DNA from: Thermophagus xiamenensis
Lineage (GTDB): Bacteria; Bacteroidota; Bacteroidia; Bacteroidales; Marinilabiliaceae
Assembly: GCF_900112795.1 (NCBI RefSeq)
Contig: NZ_FONA01000014.1
Coordinates: 1 to 64,000 of the forward strand
DNA length: 64,000 nt
Direction: 5' to 3'
Positions within the stretch are counted from its first letter, which is position 1, and every line of letters begins with the position of its first letter. Shown here piece after piece: positions 37,435 through 47,837 of this stretch. The position numbers were made by a program, and so were the translations under genes. The notes below the pieces were generated by a model. The model was not told the DNA's origin. It worked only from the letters and a program-made list of their open reading frames with translations, and made no database searches.

Positions 37435-38436
37435 TTATTTCAATGCTGTTTTTTTTCCTTGAAACACAAAATTGGTCATTTTAATGTGGTTTTCTCCGTT
37501 CCATCGGTAGGCAGCCAATTGACCTTCATTGGCTAAACAATTATCAACACAACAAACATTGCTGGCAGCCATCATCTGAGTTGAAGGAACACAATAATGT
37601 CCTACAAAAACGGGCGGAGCATCGGATGGATATACTTCAAAATTTTCAATGATTTCGGGAGGAACAGTATAGTCCGGAAGAATAAATTTATTACCGTATC
37701 CCAATTGACGGAAAGTTTTTCCGTATGGCTCTTCCCACCATCTTACACGGAAACCGGTGCGGCGGATATTCTTTTGATCTTTGATGATTAAATCATGTGG
37801 CATGTTGATTTCAATCCCCCGTGTGGTTTGTCGAATGGCTTTGCTTATTGCTGTTTCGGGCGAAAATACTTTATAGAGAATTTTTTTAGTAAGCTTCCCC
37901 TTTGTAAGCGTATTTTTGATGAGTTCTATATGCGAATTGTTCCAATAGGCATGAACGATGCGAACTGGTCCCAGATCGAGGGCAAAAGGCAGGCGTCGCA
38001 GCCATTTGACATCGGCCTTTAGCTTATCTTTTTCGTACATGTATTCGGCCTTAATTTTATCCATCAATTTTTTATTGGACCCTGTTGCCGGCTTAAAGGG
38101 TGTGTTATCGTAATTTTTGGTAAAATGTCCGATTACATTCATTTCATGATTCCCCAGAATGGCCATTCCACTGCCGTATTCTACCATTTGTTTAACAATA
38201 TTAATGGTTTCACGGGTTTGGGGTCCACGGCAGGTGAAATCACCTACAAAGATGGCTTTTCGTTTGGGGTGGAACCATACCCCATTTATGTTTTCATAAT
38301 CCATTTGCTTTAAAAGCAATTGAAGCTCATAGGCATAGCCATGTACATCGCCTATAATATCATAAAAGGTTTCTTGCTTTCTATAGGGTTTGACCCCAAT
38401 GGAAATTTTGGCCTTGTTTATATTTTTTAATACCAT
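37435..38436 (-). CDS. ApaH/PrpE-like metallophosphatase
   Basis: A 333-residue calcineurin-like phosphatase: GDVHG near residue 29, GDFTCRGPQTRE near 66, GNHEMN near 98, and VGHYC near 277. The layout resembles diadenosine-tetraphosphatase/PrpE-type enzymes of Bacteroidota. The usual GDxxDRG motif reads GDFTCRG, with cysteine in place of the second aspartate; the first, metal-binding aspartate is kept. It is a soluble, single-gene transcript. The substrate, dinucleotide polyphosphate or phosphoprotein, is not clear from sequence. Confidence 0.8.
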   Translation of the reverse strand: MVLKNINKAKISIGVKPYRKQETFYDIIGDVHGYAYELQLLLKQMDYENINGVWFHPKRKAIFVGDFTCRGPQTRETINIVKQMVEYGSGMAILGNHEMNVIGHFTKNYDNTPFKPATGSNKKLMDKIKAEYMYEKDKLKADVKWLRRLPFALDLGPVRIVHAYWNNSHIELIKNTLTKGKLTKKILYKVFSPETAISKAIRQTTRGIEINMPHDLIIKDQKNIRRTGFRVRWWEEPYGKTFRQLGYGNKFILPDYTVPPEIIENFEVYPSDAPPVFVGHYCVPSTQMMAASNVCCVDNCLANEGQLAAYRWNGENHIKMTNFVFQGKKTALK

Positions 38437-38612
38437 GTTCCAATATTAATATTGCAATGCATGAACAAAAGTGATAATTATTTCTTTTTTAATGCACAGA
38501 ATGGATATTAAATTTTCTTTCCATTCATTTTGATACCCGGAAATTCCCGGTATGATTGGAAAAAAGAATCCTGCGTTATAAAGTAAAAAGTTTAGAGACT
38601 GCAGGCAGGAAT

Positions 38613-38888
38613 AGTCATTAGTGATTAGTCAACAGTCAGTAGTGGTTAGTGTTAATGGACTAATGACTATTTTTAAGAACCAATAGTTAAATGAAACAGG
38701 TAGATTTTATACGGATGAAACGAGCATGGCGGCTGTTGCCACAAAAGGACATGTATAAAAGACAAAGGCAGAAGTGCACAGGCAGAAGGCAGAAGAAGTC
38801 AACAGTCATTAGTGAATTGTGTTGATAAACTTATTACTAATCACTAACCACTAATCACTAATGACTAACAACTAACCACTAATGACTA
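38613..38888. repeat. ATTAGT-rich inverted arms flanking a repeat copy
   Basis: The left arm (38613-38669) is built from AGTCATTAGTGATTAGT-like words. The right arm (38831-38888) carries their reverse complement (ACTAATCACTAACCACTAAT). Repeat copy 2 lies between the arms. A shorter stretch of related words occurs at 45601-45660. The rest of the 38437-39035 gap holds only repeat copies 2 and 3. Confidence 0.65.
38703..38787 (+). repeat. dispersed palindromic repeat, copy 2 (truncated unit)
   Basis: It matches 27684-27767 at 81 of 84 positions, including ATGAAACGAGCATGGC, the hairpin around CTGTTGCCACAAAAG and the tail AAGTGCACAGGCAGAA. The right arm GCCATGCGAGTTCCAT is absent, as in the second unit of copy 1. 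Confidence 0.88.
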
Positions 38889-38931
38889 CTTATAAGAAGC
38901 AGTGTATCAACGAAGTAAGTAAATTTATACG

Positions 38932-39035
38932 AATGAAACGAGCATGACAATGAGAGATTTTCACAACAGAGAATGTATAAAATTCTTTGTCATGCGAGTT
39001 CCATTAGACCAATGAATTAGATAAATTATATACTA
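38932..39035 (+). repeat. dispersed palindromic repeat, copy 3, ending on a start codon
   Basis: A full unit. The left arm ATGAAACGAGCATGAC and the right arm GTCATGCGAGTTCCAT pair, followed by GACCAATGAATTAGATAAA. It ends at 39035 immediately before the ATG of the Gfo/Idh gene at 39036. It matches the first unit of copy 1. Confidence 0.88.
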
Positions 39036-40019
39036 ATGAAAAAGATAATAAAATGGGGCATTATTGGTTGCGGAGATGTGACCGAACTAAAAAGCGGACC
39101 GGCTTTTAACAAAGTGGAGGGTTCTCAGCTGGTAGCAGTTATGCGCCGAAATAAAGATAAAGCGCGTGATTATGCGCTGCGACACAGAGTGCCTAAATGG
39201 TACTCGGATGCCGATGCTTTGATTCATGACGATGAGGTTAATGCAGTGTATATTGCTACACCGCCCTCGTCGCATGCTGAATATGCCATCAAAGCTATGG
39301 AGGCGGGGAAACCGGTCTATGTGGAGAAGCCTATGGCCGCAACCTATCAGCAATGTCTTAAGATGAATGAAGTGAGTCAAAAAACAGGAGTTCCGCTGTT
39401 TGTGGCATATTATCGCCGTACGTTGCCCGGTTTTTGTAAGGTTAAATCGCTGATAGAAGAAGGCACAATAGGGAAACCGTTAGTGGTCAATGTTATGCTT
39501 GTCAGGCCCCCGAAGAAGGAAGAAATTGACAAGGACAACCCCGCCTGGCGTGTGCTGCCCGACATTGCCGGCGGAGGTATTTTTTATGATTTGGCATCGC
39601 ATCAACTCGATTTTTTGGATTTTCTTTTTGGTCCTATTATTAAAGTGTCGGGAAGTGCCAAAAATTTTGGCGGCTATTATCCCGCAGAAGATACAGTGGT
39701 AGCTCAAATGGAGTTTGAAAACGGCGTTTTGGGCAGTGGCACCTGGAGCTTTGTCAGCGATTCCTCTTCCACACGAGATGTGATGGAAATTATTGGTACA
39801 GAAGGACGAATTGAGTTCTCTTCGTTCGGACATGAGCCTGTTTTGCTGTTTAACGGGTACAACTTTCAGGAGTTTCCCTATATAAATCCGGAAAATATTC
39901 AATACAACCTTATTCGCAATGTTGTTGAAGCCATTAGAAGAGAAGCTGACTGCGTAAGCACCGGCATAACAGCAGCCCGGACTAATTTGGTTATGGAAAA
40001 GATTATATATCAAAAATGA
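39036..40019 (+). CDS. Gfo/Idh/MocA family oxidoreductase
   Basis: A 327-residue NAD(P)-dependent oxidoreductase. The Rossmann motif KWGIIGCGDVTELKSGPAF is at residues 5-23, and VYVEKPMAATYQQC carries the conserved EKP motif near 93. The C-terminal GFO/IDH domain spans about 130-320 (GGGIFYDLASHQLDFLDFLFG near 178). Members act on sugars or sugar derivatives; the substrate cannot be read here. The gene begins exactly at the right edge of repeat copy 3, so its ribosome-binding region lies inside the repeat. Confidence 0.92.
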   Translation: MKKIIKWGIIGCGDVTELKSGPAFNKVEGSQLVAVMRRNKDKARDYALRHRVPKWYSDADALIHDDEVNAVYIATPPSSHAEYAIKAMEAGKPVYVEKPMAATYQQCLKMNEVSQKTGVPLFVAYYRRTLPGFCKVKSLIEEGTIGKPLVVNVMLVRPPKKEEIDKDNPAWRVLPDIAGGGIFYDLASHQLDFLDFLFGPIIKVSGSAKNFGGYYPAEDTVVAQMEFENGVLGSGTWSFVSDSSSTRDVMEIIGTEGRIEFSSFGHEPVLLFNGYNFQEFPYINPENIQYNLIRNVVEAIRREADCVSTGITAARTNLVMEKIIYQK

Positions 40020-40102
40020 TTATGAAATTATGTATCGGGTGTTTTATGGAAAATAGTAGGGTTCGATATTTCTTTGGGCTTCTTATATCACAGATATTTT
40101 TT

Positions 40103-40111
40103 TATTTTTGC
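40103..40111 (+). promoter_or_regulatory. -7 promoter box before ffh
   Basis: TATTTTTGC matches TAnnTTTG exactly, about 26 bases before the ATG at 40136. A TTTG at 40073 is farther upstream than the usual spacing. Confidence 0.5.
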
Positions 40112-40135
40112 ATCCGAATTTAAACCTGAAGAAGG

Positions 40136-41470
40136 ATGTTTGAGAATCTGTCGGAAAGACTAGAGCGATCATTTAAGATACTTAAAGGCCAGGGGCGGAT
40201 CACGGAAATTAATGTGGCCGAAACCCTTAAAGATATTCGTCGTGCCTTGCTGGATGCCGATGTTAACTACAAAACGGCCAAAACCTTTACCGAAACGGTT
40301 AAGGAAAAAGCTTTGGGACAAAATGTGCTGACGGCTGTTAAGCCGCAGCAGATGATGGTGAAAATTGTCCACGATGAGTTAGCCCAACTTATGGGTGGTA
40401 CTTCCACCGATATTAATTTAAAAGGAAATCCGGCCGTTATTTTGATTGCCGGCCTTCAGGGTTCCGGTAAAACCACATTTTCGGGAAAGCTGGCCAACCT
40501 GATAAAGAGCAAGCGAGGCAAACATCCTGTTTTGGTTGCCGGCGACGTTTATCGTCCTGCGGCTATCAACCAGCTTCAGGTGTTAGGTGAACAAATTGGA
40601 GTTCCCGTTTATACCGAAGAAGGGAATACCGATCCGGTAAAGATTGCTAAAGCCGGTATCAAGGAAGCCAAAGCTAAAGGACATGATGTTGTCATCATCG
40701 ATACTGCCGGTCGTCTGGCCATCGATGAGGAGATGATGAATGAGATTTCGGCTATCAAAGAGGCTGTGAAACCTCACGAAACCCTTTTTGTGGTCGATGC
40801 CATGACCGGTCAGGATGCCGTTAACACTGCCAAAGAGTTTAACGACCGCCTGGATTTTGACGGGGTAGTACTCACCAAACTTGACGGGGATACCCGTGGT
40901 GGTGCTGCCATATCGATTCGTAGTGTGGTGGATAAGCCCATCAAATTTGTGGGGATGGGTGAGAAGATGGATGCCCTGGATGTTTTCCACCCCTCTCGGA
41001 TGGCCGACCGTATTCTGGGCATGGGGGATATTGTTTCGCTGGTTGAAAAAGCCCAGGAACAATATGATGCCGAAGAAGCCAGAAAGCTGCAGAAAAAAAT
41101 TGCCAAAAATCAGTTCAATTTCGATGACTTTTTAGGACAAATACGCCAAATTAAAAAGATGGGTAATCTGAAAGATTTGGCGGCTATGATCCCCGGAATG
41201 GGTAAAATGCTGAAAAACGTTGATATTGACGACGATGCTTTCAAGGGCGTAGAGGCTATCATCTCATCTATGACCCCTCAGGAAAGGCAAAATCCCTCAA
41301 TTATTAATGGCAGTCGGAGAAAACGTATTGCAGCTGGGAGTGGAACATCCATTCAGGAAGTCAACCGATTAATTAAGCAGTTTGAGGATACGCGCAAAGC
41401 CATGCGGATGATGACGCAAGGCAAGAACCTCTCGAAGATGATGAACAGTTTTATGATGGGACGCAGATAA
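40136..41470 (+). CDS. ffh: signal recognition particle protein Ffh
   Basis: A 444-residue SRP54 GTPase. The N domain starts [18 protein letters not shown], the G domain has GLQGSGKTT at 106-114, [13 protein letters not shown] and [12 protein letters not shown], and the M domain (about 325-440) is methionine-rich with GMGKM and a [11 protein letters not shown] motif. It binds 4.5S RNA and signal peptides and delivers ribosomes to the membrane through FtsY. It has its own promoter box and ends on a strong terminator before folD. Confidence 0.97.
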   Translation: MFENLSERLERSFKILKGQGRITEINVAETLKDIRRALLDADVNYKTAKTFTETVKEKALGQNVLTAVKPQQMMVKIVHDELAQLMGGTSTDINLKGNPAVILIAGLQGSGKTTFSGKLANLIKSKRGKHPVLVAGDVYRPAAINQLQVLGEQIGVPVYTEEGNTDPVKIAKAGIKEAKAKGHDVVIIDTAGRLAIDEEMMNEISAIKEAVKPHETLFVVDAMTGQDAVNTAKEFNDRLDFDGVVLTKLDGDTRGGAAISIRSVVDKPIKFVGMGEKMDALDVFHPSRMADRILGMGDIVSLVEKAQEQYDAEEARKLQKKIAKNQFNFDDFLGQIRQIKKMGNLKDLAAMIPGMGKMLKNVDIDDDAFKGVEAIISSMTPQERQNPSIINGSRRKRIAAGSGTSIQEVNRLIKQFEDTRKAMRMMTQGKNLSKMMNSFMMGRR

Positions 41471-41475
41471 ATTTT

Positions 41476-41513
41476 AAAAAGGAGAAGTCGCAGTTGAGCG
41501 GCTTCTCCTTTTT
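41476..41513 (+). terminator. terminator between ffh and folD
   Basis: The stem AAAAAGGAGAAG pairs with CTTCTCCTTTTT, with CGC/GCG pairs inside the loop. The T-tract is part of the stem, and A-rich DNA lies on the other side. Confidence 0.85.
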
Positions 41514-41534
41514 ACTTTTAAATATAGAATAATT

Positions 41535-42413
41535 ATGCAACTACTCGACGGAAAAGCTACAGCACTCAATATAAAGGCAGAGATTGCAGAAGAAGTTAAA
41601 AAAATGAAAGCCAAGGGGATTAGGGAACCCCATTTGGTGGCTGTTCTGGTAGGGCATGACGGCGGCAGTGAAAGTTATGTGGCCTATAAAATTAAGGATT
41701 GCAAGGAAGTAGGCTTCAAATCGACGCTGATACGCTATGAGGATGATGTAACCGAAGAAGAGCTGCTGAAATGCGTTGATGATTTGAATAATGATAGTGA
41801 GGTTGATGGTTTTATTGTTCAACTGCCACTACCTAAACATATTTCGGAAGAAAAAATAACTTTAGCCATAGATCCCCGAAAGGATGTAGACGGTTTTCAT
41901 CCTCAAAATGTTGGACTGATGACTATGGGTATGCCGGCTTTTGTGTCGGCCACACCCCAGGGCATTGTAGAACTTATTAGGCGTTATGGCATTGAGACTT
42001 CCGGGAAACATGTCGTTGTATTAGGTCGAAGTAACATTGTTGGGCGTCCCGTTAGTGTGTTGTTGTCGCAAAAGAGTGAGCCCGGAAATGCTACCGTAAC
42101 AGTATGTCATAGTCGGACACAAAATCTGCCGGATATTTGTCGGCAAGCAGACATCTTAATTGCCGCATTGGGTAGCCCGGGTTTTGTTACCGCCGACATG
42201 GTGAAAGAAGGAGCTGTAGTAATTGATGTTGGTACTACGCGTGTTCCTTCCGATAAAACCAGGTCTGGGTTTAAATTAATGGGCGATGTGCGCTTTGAAG
42301 AAGTGGCCCCCAAATGCAGTTATATTACACCGGTTCCTGGCGGGGTTGGGCCTATGACCCGTGCATCTTTGCTAATTAATACCCTTAAGGCCGCCAAACA
42401 ACGAACTAACTGA
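41535..42413 (+). CDS. folD: bifunctional methylenetetrahydrofolate dehydrogenase/cyclohydrolase
   Basis: A 292-residue enzyme. The catalytic Tyr/Lys motif is [15 protein letters not shown] near 52-66, the cofactor-binding motif [16 protein letters not shown] is near 162, and the C-terminal [13 protein letters not shown] is intact. It interconverts 5,10-methylene- and 10-formyl-tetrahydrofolate. It follows ffh on the same strand but is separated by a terminator, so it probably has its own promoter. Length is normal. Confidence 0.97.
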   Translation: MQLLDGKATALNIKAEIAEEVKKMKAKGIREPHLVAVLVGHDGGSESYVAYKIKDCKEVGFKSTLIRYEDDVTEEELLKCVDDLNNDSEVDGFIVQLPLPKHISEEKITLAIDPRKDVDGFHPQNVGLMTMGMPAFVSATPQGIVELIRRYGIETSGKHVVVLGRSNIVGRPVSVLLSQKSEPGNATVTVCHSRTQNLPDICRQADILIAALGSPGFVTADMVKEGAVVIDVGTTRVPSDKTRSGFKLMGDVRFEEVAPKCSYITPVPGGVGPMTRASLLINTLKAAKQRTN

Positions 42414-42633
42414 TAGCGGAATAAATTGTTAGGAAATAAAAGTACAGAAATGTTGTTGTAAATAGGGGAGAAGAAAGAAGGTTTATACATTAATGGCCGG
42501 TATACAGAATCAAATAACCTAACAATATGATAGTTTAGTAGCTTTTAAAGCTAATTTATTTTCCTCCTATATATTTTTGGAAGCCGGGCATTCGTTTGAA
42601 GGTCCGGTTTTTCGCATTCGCTAAAAAGACAGA

Positions 42634-45540
42634 TTAAATTTTCATTATGTAATCGACCAGGTTATTCCCCTGAGAGAGCCCAATCTTTTTCCTTAGTTTG
42701 TAACGGTTGTTTTCTACTGCTCTGGCGGTGATGTTCATTAAGGACGCAATCTCTTTAGAAGTCATATTCATTCGTAAATAAGCAGCCAATTTGAGCTCAC
42801 GGGCGGTGAGGTTTGGATGTTTCGTAATCAAACGCTTCAGAAAGTCTTCATGTACCAGTTCTAAATGTTTCTCAAATTGTTCCCAGTGTTCTTCATTGTC
42901 TATATCTCTGTCGATCTGTCGGATTACGGATGTTATCCTGTTTTCAATAAAACTTTTATCATCGATTTTCTTTATTTTTTGGAGTTCTTCTTTGATTTTA
43001 ATAAGAAAATCATTTTTCTGGATAATATGCATAGTGGTATTAACCAATTCTCTCTCTTTATGTTTCATGTCATCTTTGAGCTTCTCATTTCGTAAGCGAA
43101 TCATTTCTTTTTCCTTTTCCAGTGCTTGCCGCTTAAGTTGTTCTTCCCGTTTGAGATACTTCATTTGTTGTTGAAGTTTTTCCCTTTGCCGACTCTTTTC
43201 GGCAATTCGATTGGTGATCCATAATATTAGTAACAGCAGAATTACAAGAATAATGAAGTAAGCGGTCTTAGCCCAGATGGTTCTGTACCATGGCGGTAAA
43301 ACTATGAATTTGAAAGAGACAGGTAGTGCTTGAACACCATGTATATTTCTCGCTTTTACCTTAAAAGTGTATTCACCTTCAAAAAGCCGTGTGTATTGCC
43401 TGTTTTGAGCGGCAGACCATGGCGACCATTCGTTGTCAAACCCTTCTAAAAGTGTCGAAAATTCCACTTCACCTTCACCATACCATGTGGCTGAATAGGT
43501 AATATCAAATGCATTATCCTTAAACTGAAAAATTGGTATATAGGATTGATCTTTTGCATTACCATCTGAAGAATAAGTTTGGTTGGGCTTTCGCTGACTT
43601 TTGAAGGTTCTAATGTGTACATGAAATGGTTGATGGTAATTGATATCATTGGTGGCTGAGTATTGACCAAAGCCATCTTCGATCCCAAAAAAGGTGGTTT
43701 CTTTATCAAGCACATATAACGACTCAAATCCACTTACCAGTTTATTTTTAAGCGGTACGAGCGGATTAATTATTTTTTTGTAGGTACCGTCTTCCTGAAG
43801 GCGAAGAACCCCAACGCCGTTGTCGACAAAAAACCAGATGTTGTTATAACGGTCTTGGTACAACTGAACAGGGAAAGGTCCATTGGGCAGGAAATAAGAT
43901 TCCAATTGATGTCTTTTAAATTTATTTCGTTCTGCTAATGTGTAAATCCCTTTGGATGACGTAAAAATAATGGTGTCATTAATTCTGGTTAAAGAAAATG
44001 CCAAATAATCTTCAATGCCCCGGAAATGGTTATTTGTTTCAACCTGGATAATGCGGGAATAATCATCAGAAAATGTAACTCTGTAAAGGCCTTTCAATCC
44101 ATGAGCAACCCATAAGGTTGTATCCGATTCCCATTCAATAAATCGTGATGATTCATAAAAACCTTCAACCGCTTTAAAGTATTTCCAGAAGCCTTTCTTG
44201 TCACGTTTCAGAAGAACCAGTCCGGTATAGGTCCCTGCCACCATAAGATTTTTGTTGCCGGGAACGTATCTGAATGTCCATCCACCGTTGAGACCGGGTG
44301 GTGAAATAGGCTCGGCATATTCTCCTTCAATGCGGAAAATCCCCAGGTTATGTCCCATAAGCAGTTCACCGGTATTTTCATCCACGAACAGCGACCAAAC
44401 CTGACCATTGGAATTTTTCACTAAATGAAAATCGGTCCTGTCTTTGATGGGGCTTCGAAATTTATCTTGTGTTATGGTGTAAAGGGCTTGATTGGTCCCC
44501 AAGTAAAAGTGGTCGTCTTTTTTAATCATGCAATAGCCCGTACCAATATCAAAATATCCCTGGATAAAGCTTACTGCGGAATTGTAGCTAATTCTTGCGA
44601 TGCCATTATCCAGAGCAGCCCAAATATTTTTTTGCTGATCAACAAAGAGATCAAGTACGGTATTGTTGTTTAACCCTTTATCTTTTCCGGCAATCATTTT
44701 TATGATTCCTGTAGTATCAACAATGACCACTCCCGATTGAATTGTGCCAAAAACAAGATCTCCACCGGCTCCGGTTCCGCAAAAAATATTGGATTTTTTC
44801 AAATAGTTATTGGCCGGAACGTCCCATGCTTTTATTTCCGTCATATTCCATCGGTAAAGACCATCGTCCATGGTGCCAATTACTATTTCATTGTCAGAAA
44901 CAGGAAGTATAGCGCTAATGGTCTTTCCCGAAAATATTTTACCCCCCGATATTTTAAAAAGCTTGTCGTTACGAAGCTCCATCAATCCATCCATGTCGTC
45001 ATGTGCCAACAACATTCCATTAACCAGAAATATCTCTGATATTCGCGAATTGGAAGGGATAAAATCTACAGACGTATTGGGTGTATAAATACAAAGACCA
45101 TTATGGGATTGAAAAATTATTTGATTATCTTTTTTTATAATGTTCCAATAATCCCCCAAATCAGGAATATTATACTTATCGCTTAAGGATTGGTATTGAA
45201 AATTACCCGTTGAGTCTTTAGAATAGAAGCCAAATTCATCGGCAGCCCCTATATAAATCCGACCCTTGTCTACAAAAACTGATCGGGTAAGATTATTCAT
45301 AAGATTGGGATGAGAAGGAAGCATTCGCCAATGGGTGCCATCAAATTCCAAAAGGCCACCGTTATTGGCGAAATATAACAAACCGTTGTCCGCCTGAGAT
45401 ATATTCCAGTTTTGTCTGTCGCCTCTATATTCTTGTCGGCTGTAATATTGAATGTCAGAAATACCATATTCAACCGGATTAGGGCGTACAAGGGATACAA
45501 AGCACAAATAGAAAATTAAAGAAAGTGTTTTTTTCGCCAT
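42634..45540 (-). CDS. hybrid sensor-regulator: beta-propeller, Y_Y_Y, LuxR-type HTH
   Basis: A 968-residue protein. A signal peptide (1-20) is followed by a large periplasmic beta-propeller region with weak two-component-propeller repeats (about 30-640), a Y_Y_Y domain near 675-755 (FDNEWSPWSAAQNRQYTRLFEG), one membrane helix near 768-790, a coiled-coil of charged residues (about 790-880), and a LuxR-type HTH at the C-terminus (LTARELKLAAYLRMNMTSKEIA). It has no histidine kinase domain, so sensing and DNA binding are in one chain. The ligand is unknown. Its start codon abuts a fragment of the dispersed repeat. Confidence 0.88.
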   Translation of the reverse strand: MAKKTLSLIFYLCFVSLVRPNPVEYGISDIQYYSRQEYRGDRQNWNISQADNGLLYFANNGGLLEFDGTHWRMLPSHPNLMNNLTRSVFVDKGRIYIGAADEFGFYSKDSTGNFQYQSLSDKYNIPDLGDYWNIIKKDNQIIFQSHNGLCIYTPNTSVDFIPSNSRISEIFLVNGMLLAHDDMDGLMELRNDKLFKISGGKIFSGKTISAILPVSDNEIVIGTMDDGLYRWNMTEIKAWDVPANNYLKKSNIFCGTGAGGDLVFGTIQSGVVIVDTTGIIKMIAGKDKGLNNNTVLDLFVDQQKNIWAALDNGIARISYNSAVSFIQGYFDIGTGYCMIKKDDHFYLGTNQALYTITQDKFRSPIKDRTDFHLVKNSNGQVWSLFVDENTGELLMGHNLGIFRIEGEYAEPISPPGLNGGWTFRYVPGNKNLMVAGTYTGLVLLKRDKKGFWKYFKAVEGFYESSRFIEWESDTTLWVAHGLKGLYRVTFSDDYSRIIQVETNNHFRGIEDYLAFSLTRINDTIIFTSSKGIYTLAERNKFKRHQLESYFLPNGPFPVQLYQDRYNNIWFFVDNGVGVLRLQEDGTYKKIINPLVPLKNKLVSGFESLYVLDKETTFFGIEDGFGQYSATNDINYHQPFHVHIRTFKSQRKPNQTYSSDGNAKDQSYIPIFQFKDNAFDITYSATWYGEGEVEFSTLLEGFDNEWSPWSAAQNRQYTRLFEGEYTFKVKARNIHGVQALPVSFKFIVLPPWYRTIWAKTAYFIILVILLLLILWITNRIAEKSRQREKLQQQMKYLKREEQLKRQALEKEKEMIRLRNEKLKDDMKHKERELVNTTMHIIQKNDFLIKIKEELQKIKKIDDKSFIENRITSVIRQIDRDIDNEEHWEQFEKHLELVHEDFLKRLITKHPNLTARELKLAAYLRMNMTSKEIASLMNITARAVENNRYKLRKKIGLSQGNNLVDYIMKI

Positions 45541-45578
45541 TAGAATATGATTTATCTAATTCATTGGTCGAATGGAAC
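45541..45578 (-). repeat. right-end fragment of the dispersed repeat, at a start codon
   Basis: On the minus strand the sequence is GTTCCATTCGACCAATGAAT, then TAGATAAATCATATTCTA, directly before the ATG of the sensor-regulator at 45540. It closely matches the right end of copy 3 before the Gfo/Idh gene. Confidence 0.75.
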
Positions 45579-45761
45579 TAAAGTGAGTTAAGTCATATGT
45601 TTTAGTATTTAGTACTTAGTTCTTAGAGTATAGTGTAATCAACACTAATGACTAATGCCTCTTCGCTAACTACTATAAGTCTATTTCTGCCAGTGCATTC
45701 TTTATGCAAATTTTTGTTATGACTAAAAAAAATGTTTTGAGTCATTGCAAGTTAACAAAAT

Positions 45762-47738
45762 TTAAAGAATTCTCATCTCTGTTCTTCGGTTGTTGGCTCT
45801 TCCTTCTTCCGTTTGGTTGGTATCGACAGGTCGGCTGAATCCATAGCCCTTATATTCTAGGCGGGTTTTGTCAATACCCTGACTTATTAAATAATCATAA
45901 ACTGCTTTGGCCCTGTTTAAAGAGAGTTTAAGGTTATACGCTTCGGAACCTACGTTATCGGTATGCCCTTCGATTCTAATACGCACCTGGGGATTGCTTT
46001 CCAGGAAGGAAACAACTTCTTGTAGTTCAATGGTCGACTGGGGTTTAAGGGTATAAGAATCGGTTTCGAAAAATATATTTTCGAGGCGAATGGATGCGCC
46101 CGGTTTAATGGGTTGGAGGGCTATGTCTAAGTAGTAGGGTTTATCTAACGGATGTTCTCCTTTGAGGTTAAAATTGCCGGAATAGAACAGATAACCGGGA
46201 TGTTCCGCTTTAAAAGCATATTCTCCACCCGTAGGTAAACATACAAGAAATTGTCCTGAAAAACTGTTGCCTTCGGATGTTACCACAACTTCTTGAGTCT
46301 CCAGATTAATAAGATCAAATTGAGCAGGAAGAACTTCTCCAGTTTCGGCATCAAAAACTTTTCCTTTAACATAAAGTACAGGTTTGGGCTGAAATATTTC
46401 CGGCAATTCAAAGCTGTAAATATCTTTACCCAATGTATTGGCACTTTTCCCATCGGACGAGAAATAGGCTTTAGTTCCCCTGGCCGTTACTATTAAACCT
46501 ATTTCATCTTTTTCAGAGTTAATGGGATATCCCATATTTTGTGGTTCAGACCATTTGCCGTCACTCATTTTCCGGCTTACGAAAAGGTCCATACCACCAA
46601 GGCCCGGATGCCCGTTAGAGGAAAAATAGAGGGTTTGTCCGTCGTGATGCAGAAACGGTGAATTTTCATCTTTAGGTGAGTTTACCGGCTTTCCAAGGTT
46701 TTCAAGATTTCCAAACCAAGGGGTACCATCCTCCTTATAGCCCATAAGTGTTGCTTTCCAAATATCTTTACCGCCTTCGCCATCCGGACGGGTACTGATG
46801 AAGTAAAGGGTTCGTCCATCGGCAGCAAAATGAGGCTGGCTTTCCCAATAGGGGGAATTCACCGGTGCGCCTATATTTACAGGTTCACTCCACCCATTCA
46901 GAGTTTTTCGGGAATAGTAAATATCGCAGCTGCCTTTTGAGTCGGACCGTCCACAGCCGGTAAAAAACATATGGTTACCATCGGCCGATAAAGTCTGTGC
47001 CCCTTCATTGCTGTTGGTATTGATTTTTCCGGGCAAAAGTTGGCGGGACATCCATTGTCCCACGCTGTCTGCATAAGATATATAGAAATCTTCCTGGTAA
47101 AACATTGAGGATTTGGGTAATTCTCCGCCCTGTTCCATATATAACTTCATATCACGGGGGAAAAGAACGGTGATGACCATGGTTTGTTCATCGGCTGTGA
47201 GGCTCGGCCAATATTCATCGAAGTCGCTGTTTAGGGCAGGACCTTCATTTTTTAATTCTATATCGAAAGGATTATTCATTATCTGTTTGACAAATAGGAT
47301 ATGGTTAATCATACTGTCCGCTCTTTTGTGGGCATTCTTATTGGGATTGATGATTCTATATTGATGAAGGTAATCTATTGCCATGTCGTACTTTTGGGAT
47401 AAGAAAGCCGCATTGGCAATGTTAAAATAGGTAGGTGGAAAGAAGGTGGAATCAATTTTCAATGCTTGCTGCAGTATTTCAATTTCTTTTTCCCAATTTT
47501 TTTGTGAGTGATAGAGGTCTCCCAACAATAGCATAGGCTCAATGAATTCCGGTGCCCTGCTTATGGCCTTTTCTAGCAATTCTTTGGCTTGGGAATAATT
47601 ACCGGCGGCATAGGCATCACGGCCCTGTTCATAAATTTTGATGATCCGTTTTTTGTCTATGCTATATCTGTTTTGAGCCTTAGTGCTTATAGTACACATA
47701 ATTATCATGACTACCAGAATTCCGGCGTATCGCTTCAT
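45762..47738 (-). CDS. TPR / PD40 / OmpA-family outer membrane protein
   Basis: A 658-residue protein. A signal peptide (1-21) is followed by TPR-like helices (about 25-135), a WD40/PD40 beta-propeller (about 165-435, repeated YFSSDG/YFISTRPDG motifs), a carboxypeptidase-like domain (about 450-540) and a C-terminal OmpA domain (about 548-658) with IRIEGHTDNVGSEAYN and NNRRTEM. The OmpA domain binds peptidoglycan, so the protein probably links envelope layers. This layout is common in Bacteroidota and is often tied to type IX-secretion or gliding-type complexes; no such partner lies here. Confidence 0.9.
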   Translation of the reverse strand: MKRYAGILVVMIIMCTISTKAQNRYSIDKKRIIKIYEQGRDAYAAGNYSQAKELLEKAISRAPEFIEPMLLLGDLYHSQKNWEKEIEILQQALKIDSTFFPPTYFNIANAAFLSQKYDMAIDYLHQYRIINPNKNAHKRADSMINHILFVKQIMNNPFDIELKNEGPALNSDFDEYWPSLTADEQTMVITVLFPRDMKLYMEQGGELPKSSMFYQEDFYISYADSVGQWMSRQLLPGKINTNSNEGAQTLSADGNHMFFTGCGRSDSKGSCDIYYSRKTLNGWSEPVNIGAPVNSPYWESQPHFAADGRTLYFISTRPDGEGGKDIWKATLMGYKEDGTPWFGNLENLGKPVNSPKDENSPFLHHDGQTLYFSSNGHPGLGGMDLFVSRKMSDGKWSEPQNMGYPINSEKDEIGLIVTARGTKAYFSSDGKSANTLGKDIYSFELPEIFQPKPVLYVKGKVFDAETGEVLPAQFDLINLETQEVVVTSEGNSFSGQFLVCLPTGGEYAFKAEHPGYLFYSGNFNLKGEHPLDKPYYLDIALQPIKPGASIRLENIFFETDSYTLKPQSTIELQEVVSFLESNPQVRIRIEGHTDNVGSEAYNLKLSLNRAKAVYDYLISQGIDKTRLEYKGYGFSRPVDTNQTEEGRANNRRTEMRIL

Positions 47739-47837
47739 TATAATCAGTTTTATTTTCGTAATAGTTTTGGTTTGGATAAAAACCGCAAGGCTTACCCTTC
47801 TTTTTATCTTAACACAGGATTTTTCAATGTTTTATTT

